Assembly (NCBI GenBank): GCA_947441205.1
Contig: CANETM010000043.1
Span: 1 to 10,134, forward strand
Length of the DNA: 10,134 nt
Source of the DNA: Bacteroidota bacterium
GTDB taxonomy: Bacteria > Bacteroidota > Bacteroidia > Chitinophagales > Chitinophagaceae
Direction: 5' to 3'
Below the pieces are notes generated by a model. It saw only the letters and a list, made by a program, of their open reading frames with translations, ran no database searches and was not told the DNA's origin. Position 1 is the stretch's first letter, and each line of letters begins with the position of its first letter. A program made the position numbers and the translations under genes. Below are positions 6,559-10,134 of this stretch, one piece after another.

Positions 6559-7746
6559 ATGAGCCTATCTTTTGAAAACACCCATAATGCTTTTGCATAT
6601 AAGAGTACTGCAGATTTAAAAAAAGCAAAATTTTTAATTAGCATTATTCAAAGTCCAATCATGGTCGCATTGGCAACTAAGTTAACGCCTATTTTCATAA
6701 AATTAGGATTGCCAATTAATGGTATATTAAGAACTACAGTATTTAAACAATTTGTTGGCGGTGAAACATTAGAAGAATCAGCAAGGACGAGTAAACTTTT
6801 AGGTTCTTATGGAGTAGAAGTAATTTTAGATTATGGCATAGAGGCGAAAGAAGGAGAAGAAAACTTTGATAATGTTACTGAACATATTATTGAGGAAATT
6901 GATTTTGCAGCCACACAACAAAATATTCCTTTTGTGAGTGTTAAAATAACCGGTATCGCAAGCCATAAACTTTTGGAAAATTTAAACGAAGCGCCCCGAT
7001 TACGAAGTGGTGTTCATGATAGCGAGTCCGATGATGCAGCATGGCAAAGGGTTAGAGAGCGTATGTTTGTAATTTGTGATGTTGCTCAAGAAAAAGGTAT
7101 TGGTATTTTACTAGATGCAGAAGAATCATGGATACAGGATCCAATAGATAGATTAGCAATTGAATTAATGTCAATTTATAATAAAGAAAAGGCAGTTGTT
7201 TATAATACCTATCAATTATATAGAAGTGATCGATTACATTTTTTGCAACTTTCGCATAGGATTGCAAAAGATAAAAACTTTTTGTTAGGAGCTAAGTTGG
7301 TAAGAGGAGCCTATATGGAAAAAGAAAGAGCGCGCGCTCAAAAAAATGGCTATCCTTCACCTATTCAAATTGACAAGGAATCGACCGACAAGGATTTTGA
7401 TGCTGCGGCTTTATATTGCATTGAAAATAAAGAAACTATTTCCTTATTATTGGCAACCCATAATGAAAAAAGTAATTTAAAAATTACAAATGAAATGGAG
7501 CAATTGGGGATTGCAAATAATAGTAGTCAAATTCATTTTTCTCAACTATATGGAATGGGCGATCATATCACTTTTAACATGGCATCAAAGGGTTACAAGG
7601 TAAGCAAATATCTTCCCTATGGTCCAATTAGCGAAGTCATTCCCTATTTATTGCGTCGTGCCGAGGAAAATAGTAGTGTAAATGGCCAAACCAATAATGA
7701 ACTTTTATTGCTTAAAAAGGAACTTAAGCGCAGGAAGGCAAACTAG
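6559..7746 (+). CDS. Proline dehydrogenase (FAD-dependent, monofunctional)
   Basis: This 395-residue protein is a stand-alone proline dehydrogenase that oxidises L-proline to delta-1-pyrroline-5-carboxylate and passes electrons through FAD to the quinone pool. The (beta/alpha)8 landmarks are VSVKITG (K129), LLDAEESW (D186, E188), YNTYQLY (215-221), KLVRGAYMEKER (246-257), LATHN (298-302), QLYGMGD (329-335), YLPYGP (351-356) and YLLRRAEEN (363-371). R366 and R367 match the Arg pair that grips the proline carboxylate in PutA (R555/R556 in E. coli). An insertion around 140-165, before DDAAWQRVRERM, resembles the mitochondrial-type enzymes. No P5C dehydrogenase is in the window. A TTG at 6523 would add 12 residues but lies within the predicted promoter, so I chose the ATG at 6559. 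The final KKELKRRK is a basic, helical tail. Confidence 0.93.
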   Translation: MSLSFENTHNAFAYKSTADLKKAKFLISIIQSPIMVALATKLTPIFIKLGLPINGILRTTVFKQFVGGETLEESARTSKLLGSYGVEVILDYGIEAKEGEENFDNVTEHIIEEIDFAATQQNIPFVSVKITGIASHKLLENLNEAPRLRSGVHDSESDDAAWQRVRERMFVICDVAQEKGIGILLDAEESWIQDPIDRLAIELMSIYNKEKAVVYNTYQLYRSDRLHFLQLSHRIAKDKNFLLGAKLVRGAYMEKERARAQKNGYPSPIQIDKESTDKDFDAAALYCIENKETISLLLATHNEKSNLKITNEMEQLGIANNSSQIHFSQLYGMGDHITFNMASKGYKVSKYLPYGPISEVIPYLLRRAEENSSVNGQTNNELLLLKKELKRRKAN

Positions 7747-7828
7747 TTGCTAAATTTATATTTTCACAGCTTCTCCCCATACATTTAAAAAAATTATTAG
7801 TTCAGCATCAATGGTTGTAAATTGCAGC
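7747..7828 (+). promoter_or_regulatory. thyA leader with hairpin over the start codon
   Basis: This 82-base gap before thyA has no convincing TTTG/TAnnTTTG promoter pair and no terminator for proline dehydrogenase, so the origin of the thyA transcript is unclear. Near its end, ATGGTTG (7811-7817) is the exact reverse complement of CAACCAT (7832-7838). With a G-U and an A-U pair inside, this gives a 9-pair stem and a 10-base loop. The likely thyA ATG (7829-7831) falls on the loop edge and 3' arm. Whether it forms or regulates is unknown. Confidence 0.35.
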
Positions 7829-8623
7829 ATGCAACCATATTTGAAATTATTAGAACATATCCTTGAAAACGGTACTCAAAAAACAGACCGTACAGGAACT
7901 GGAACAAAAAGCTGTTTTGGATATCAAATGCGCTTTAATTTATCCGAGGGGTTCCCATTGGTCACCACTAAAAAAGTACATTTAAAAAGTATTATTTATG
8001 AATTACTTTGGTTTCTGAAAGGGGATACCAATATAAAATATCTGTCTGATAATGGTGTTCGTATTTGGGATGAGTGGGCAGATGCAAATGGCGACTTGGG
8101 CCCCGTTTATGGTAAACAATGGAGAAGTTGGGAAGGTGCTAATGGAGTAGTTGTTGATCAAATATCAGAACTTATTGACCAGATTAAAAAGACACCAGAT
8201 AGCAGAAGACTAATTGTAAGTGCATGGAACGTGGGCGATTTAAAACAAATGGCCCTAATGCCTTGTCATAATATGTTTCAGTTTTATGTAGCTGACGGAA
8301 AATTAAGCTGTCAACTATATCAACGCAGCGCCGATGTTTTTTTAGGTGTGCCTTTTAATATCGCTTCCTACGCATTGTTGACAATGATGATTGCGCAAGT
8401 CTGTGATTTGGAGTATGGTGATTTCGTGCACAGTTTTGGCGATGTGCATTTATATAATAATCATTTTGATCAAGCTAAATTGCAATTAAGCCGTACGCCA
8501 TTTAAGTTACCTACAATGAAAATCAATCCTGAGGTTAAAGATATATTCGCATTTAAATTTGAAGATTTCACCCTTGAAAATTATGAATGTCACCCGGGAA
8601 TTAAGGCCCCTGTTGCGGTTTAA
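7829..8623 (+). CDS. thyA: Thymidylate synthase
   Basis: This enzyme methylates dUMP to dTMP with 5,10-methylene-tetrahydrofolate and releases dihydrofolate. From the ATG at 7829 it has 264 residues, the same as E. coli ThyA, and the catalytic residues fall at identical numbers: R21 in KTDRTGTGT, R126 and R127 in PDSRRLIVSAWN, nucleophile C146 in MPCHNMFQFYV, D169 and N177 in SADVFLGVPFNIASY, H207 and Y209 in GDVHLYNNH. The C-terminal PGIKAPVAV closes the active site as in the family. An ATG 18 bases upstream (7811) is in frame and would add six residues (MVVNCS) that other ThyA proteins lack, so I prefer 7829. The folA gene follows after 16 bases and completes the thymidylate cycle. A possible hairpin covers the start. 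Confidence 0.97.
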   Translation: MQPYLKLLEHILENGTQKTDRTGTGTKSCFGYQMRFNLSEGFPLVTTKKVHLKSIIYELLWFLKGDTNIKYLSDNGVRIWDEWADANGDLGPVYGKQWRSWEGANGVVVDQISELIDQIKKTPDSRRLIVSAWNVGDLKQMALMPCHNMFQFYVADGKLSCQLYQRSADVFLGVPFNIASYALLTMMIAQVCDLEYGDFVHSFGDVHLYNNHFDQAKLQLSRTPFKLPTMKINPEVKDIFAFKFEDFTLENYECHPGIKAPVAV

Positions 8624-8639
8624 CTATTAAATTAAAAGC

Positions 8640-9131
8640 ATGAATATTACGCTCGTGGTTGCTGCTTCTGAAAACAATGCTATTGGTAAAGACAATAAGT
8701 TATTATGGCATTTACCTAAGGACATGCGATTTTTTAAAAATACTACATGGGCCATGACTGTTTTAATGGGGCGCAAAACATTTGAATCAATGGGTAGTAA
8801 GCTACTGCCTGGAAGAATGAATATTATATTATCAAATCAATCCGGGTTAAACATTGATGGAGCTCATGTCGTTAATAGTTTAGCTGCAGGGATCGAACTA
8901 GCTGATAAAAATAACTACAATGAGTTAATGGTCATTGGCGGTGGGCAGATTTACGATTTAGCCTTACCAATGGCGAATAAAATTTGGTTTACAAGAGTGC
9001 ATACACATATTGAAGGAGATACCTATTTCCCAGCATTAGATAAAACATGGAATTTGTCAAGTGTTGAGTCGCATCAGGCGGACGAAAAGCATTTGTTTAG
9101 TTTTGATTTTGAATGTTGGCAAAGAAATTAG
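8640..9131 (+). CDS. folA: Dihydrofolate reductase
   Basis: This 163-residue protein reduces dihydrofolate to tetrahydrofolate with NADPH, and so recycles the product of ThyA encoded just upstream. Landmarks are VVAASENNAIGKDNKLLWHLPKDM, with the mobile loop, W23 and the proton-relay acid D28, then MGRKTFESMG (43-52, cofactor binding), LPGRMNIILS (56-65), VIGGGQIY (98-105) and the Thr of WFTRVH (T118), with GDTYFP (126-131) near the end. Length and residues are those of a normal chromosomal FolA, and nothing resembles the plasmid-borne trimethoprim-resistant types. The gap from thyA is 16 bases without a Shine-Dalgarno sequence. The downstream methyltransferase starts either 2 bases after the TAG or 19 bases before its end. 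An operon with thyA is very likely. Confidence 0.97.
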   Translation: MNITLVVAASENNAIGKDNKLLWHLPKDMRFFKNTTWAMTVLMGRKTFESMGSKLLPGRMNIILSNQSGLNIDGAHVVNSLAAGIELADKNNYNELMVIGGGQIYDLALPMANKIWFTRVHTHIEGDTYFPALDKTWNLSSVESHQADEKHLFSFDFECWQRN

Positions 9132-9133
9132 TT

Positions 9134-9931
9134 ATGTATTCTTCATTTCATTTAATTATAAAGTATGTTAAGTATTTATGGATGTCATCAAATGGCAAGG
9201 GCCATGGCGTTCATTCTCCATTTGTATATAGTTTTATTAAAGAAGTATTAAATAAGCAGGCTGCTAATCATAAACTAGATGCAATTGAACTTTATAGAAA
9301 AGAATTATTACAAAATAGTGAAAAGGTAAATGTTTGGGATAGAGGAGCAGGATCAAGACAATCGGCTGAAAACATGCGATCCGTTCAACAAATTGCAAAA
9401 GTTGCATTGAAGCCTCGAAAATATAGTTTGTTACTTCACAAAATTGTTTCCTTTTATAAGCCTACTGAAATTTTGGAAATGGGAACCTCGCTTGGGATCA
9501 CAACCTGTTATTTAGCTGCAGCCAACGCAAATACAAAAGTGGTTACTATGGAAGGTGCTCCAAGTGTTGCCACTATTGCACAAAATACATTTTCTAAACT
9601 AGGTTATGCAAATGTTGAAATTGTAGAAGGTGATTTTGATGAAACACTTCCGTCCTATTTAAAATCTATTGATCAACTCGGCATTGCCTATGTTGATGGA
9701 AATCATAGATACGAACCTACCATGAATTATTTCAAGCAGTTACTGGAAAAGGCAAATGATCATTCAATTTTAATATTTGATGATATTCATTGGAGTGAAG
9801 AAATGGAAAAAGCATGGGAAGAAATTAAACAAAATGGGCATGTTACTTTGACGATTGATTTATTTTTCATTGGACTGGTTTTTGTTAGACAAGCACAAAA
9901 AGAAAAAGAACATTTTATAATTCGCTATTAA
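9134..9931 (+). CDS. SAM-dependent methyltransferase of unknown substrate (class I, O-methyltransferase-like)
   Basis: The 265-residue protein has a Rossmann-type methyltransferase core. Motif I is LEMGTSLGITT (114-124), the acid ending strand 2 is E140 in VTMEGAP, then EGDFDETL (165-172), VDGNHRYEP (187-195) and FDDIHWSEEME (215-225). The last two resemble the acidic and His positions of small-molecule O-methyltransferases. The N-terminal 100 residues are not catalytic and hold GHGVHSPFVYSF (23-34) and a WDRGAGSR segment (68-75), which I recall as typical of a Bacteroidota-specific family. No membrane span or signal peptide is evident. I chose the ATG two bases after the folA stop. Another ATG at 9113 would add seven residues and overlap folA by 19 bases. 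It sits between folA and an RNA methyltransferase in a tight operon, but no substrate can be assigned. Confidence 0.75.
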   Translation: MYSSFHLIIKYVKYLWMSSNGKGHGVHSPFVYSFIKEVLNKQAANHKLDAIELYRKELLQNSEKVNVWDRGAGSRQSAENMRSVQQIAKVALKPRKYSLLLHKIVSFYKPTEILEMGTSLGITTCYLAAANANTKVVTMEGAPSVATIAQNTFSKLGYANVEIVEGDFDETLPSYLKSIDQLGIAYVDGNHRYEPTMNYFKQLLEKANDHSILIFDDIHWSEEMEKAWEEIKQNGHVTLTIDLFFIGLVFVRQAQKEKEHFIIRY

Positions 9932-9941
9932 AAAATATCAT

Positions 9942-10134
9942 TTGTTACCTGAATCATTTATAAAATCATTAGCAGGTTTGCCTGGCTTTGACAGACAAAG
10001 TTTTGAACAGGTTCACGAAATTCAGGAGCAAGTAACATCGGTAAGAATTAACTCAGCCAAGCCATTTGAATTGAATGAACATACTTTTTTAAAGAGTGCA
10101 CAACCCATACCCTGGTGTAAGGAAGGTAGTTACT
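9942..10134 (+). CDS. RNA cytosine-C5 methyltransferase, RsmF/NOL1/NOP2/Sun-type, N-terminal part
   Basis: Only the first 64 codons are visible; the gene runs off the right edge. The reading frame is open from 9921 after an in-frame TAA at 9918-9920. It contains LPESFIKSLAGLPGF, then QVTSVRINSAKP (30-41) and PIPWCKEGSY (55-64). This pattern of a short N-terminal region, 'tS.R.N..K' and 'PWc..G.Y' is characteristic of the RsmB/RsmF family, whose members use SAM to make 5-methylcytosine in rRNA or tRNA. The catalytic Cys residues and SAM site lie beyond the window. There is no ATG in frame in the visible part, so TTG at 9942 is the likely start, 10 bases after the upstream gene. It is probably the fifth or last visible member of the thyA-folA transcript. 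Confidence 0.75.
   Translation, partial: MLPESFIKSLAGLPGFDRQSFEQVHEIQEQVTSVRINSAKPFELNEHTFLKSAQPIPWCKEGSY

Noticed and set aside
7052..7267. 71-codon open frame on the minus strand
   Set aside because: It is antisense to the proline dehydrogenase core and has no motif.
7328..7339. Perfect 12-base GC palindrome GAGCGCGCGCTC in an AT-rich gene
   Set aside because: It encodes part of the conserved KLVRGAYMEKER region and the residues after it (ERA RAQ). It has no loop, no T tract and no promoter next to it, so coding constraint explains it.
1..10134. Possible defence, mobile or secondary-metabolite system
   Set aside because: Every gene but one belongs to a recognised housekeeping family, gene packing is regular, and there are no direct repeats, integrase, transposase, toxin-antitoxin pair or composition break visible.

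Overview
The window is a compact stretch of ordinary bacterial chromosome, most likely from a member of the Bacteroidota, perhaps of the Chitinophagaceae type. The evidence is low G+C by eye, the standard genetic code, near-absence of Shine-Dalgarno sequences before the starts, promoter-like TAnnTTTG elements, and protein sequences that read like Bacteroidota housekeeping enzymes. The genus cannot be named from this sequence. No stretch above 300 bases lacks a gene, and I see no mobile elements, tRNA or rRNA genes, CRISPR arrays or phage genes.

Layout. (1) Bases 1-607 hold the 3' end of htpG on the + strand. It converges on a minus-strand block, read from right to left: a HxpB-like HAD phosphatase, a long-chain polyprenyl diphosphate synthase, then recJ. 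That block has an 18-base gap followed by a TAATG stop/start overlap, so it is probably one transcript. A hairpin flanked by A and T runs lies at the htpG/recJ junction and can terminate both. (2) A 54-base divergent region separates the HAD gene from a plsC-like acyltransferase on the + strand. (3) plsC converges on a second minus-strand pair, a dipeptide epimerase followed by an acyl-CoA thioesterase. The thioesterase seems to have its own promoter. (4) A second divergent region leads rightward to proline dehydrogenase, then thyA, folA, a SAM-dependent methyltransferase of unknown substrate, and the start of a RsmF/NOL1-type RNA m5C methyltransferase cut by the window edge. The last four are tightly packed (gaps of 16, 2 and 10 bases) and look like one operon.

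Functional links. ThyA and FolA form the thymidylate cycle: ThyA makes dTMP and dihydrofolate, and FolA regenerates tetrahydrofolate. The polyprenyl synthase probably makes a quinone or lipid-carrier side chain. RecJ serves recombination and repair. The acyltransferase and thioesterase act on acyl chains but are transcribed towards each other, so their proximity need not mean shared regulation. The epimerase fits recycling of murein peptides, and proline dehydrogenase fits amino-acid catabolism.

I found no convincing undescribed system. The points most worth a second look are non-canonical catalytic motifs in the acyltransferase, a predicted hairpin covering the thyA start codon, a terminator that contains the end of recJ, a palindrome at the thioesterase promoter, and the orphan methyltransferase in the thymidylate operon.
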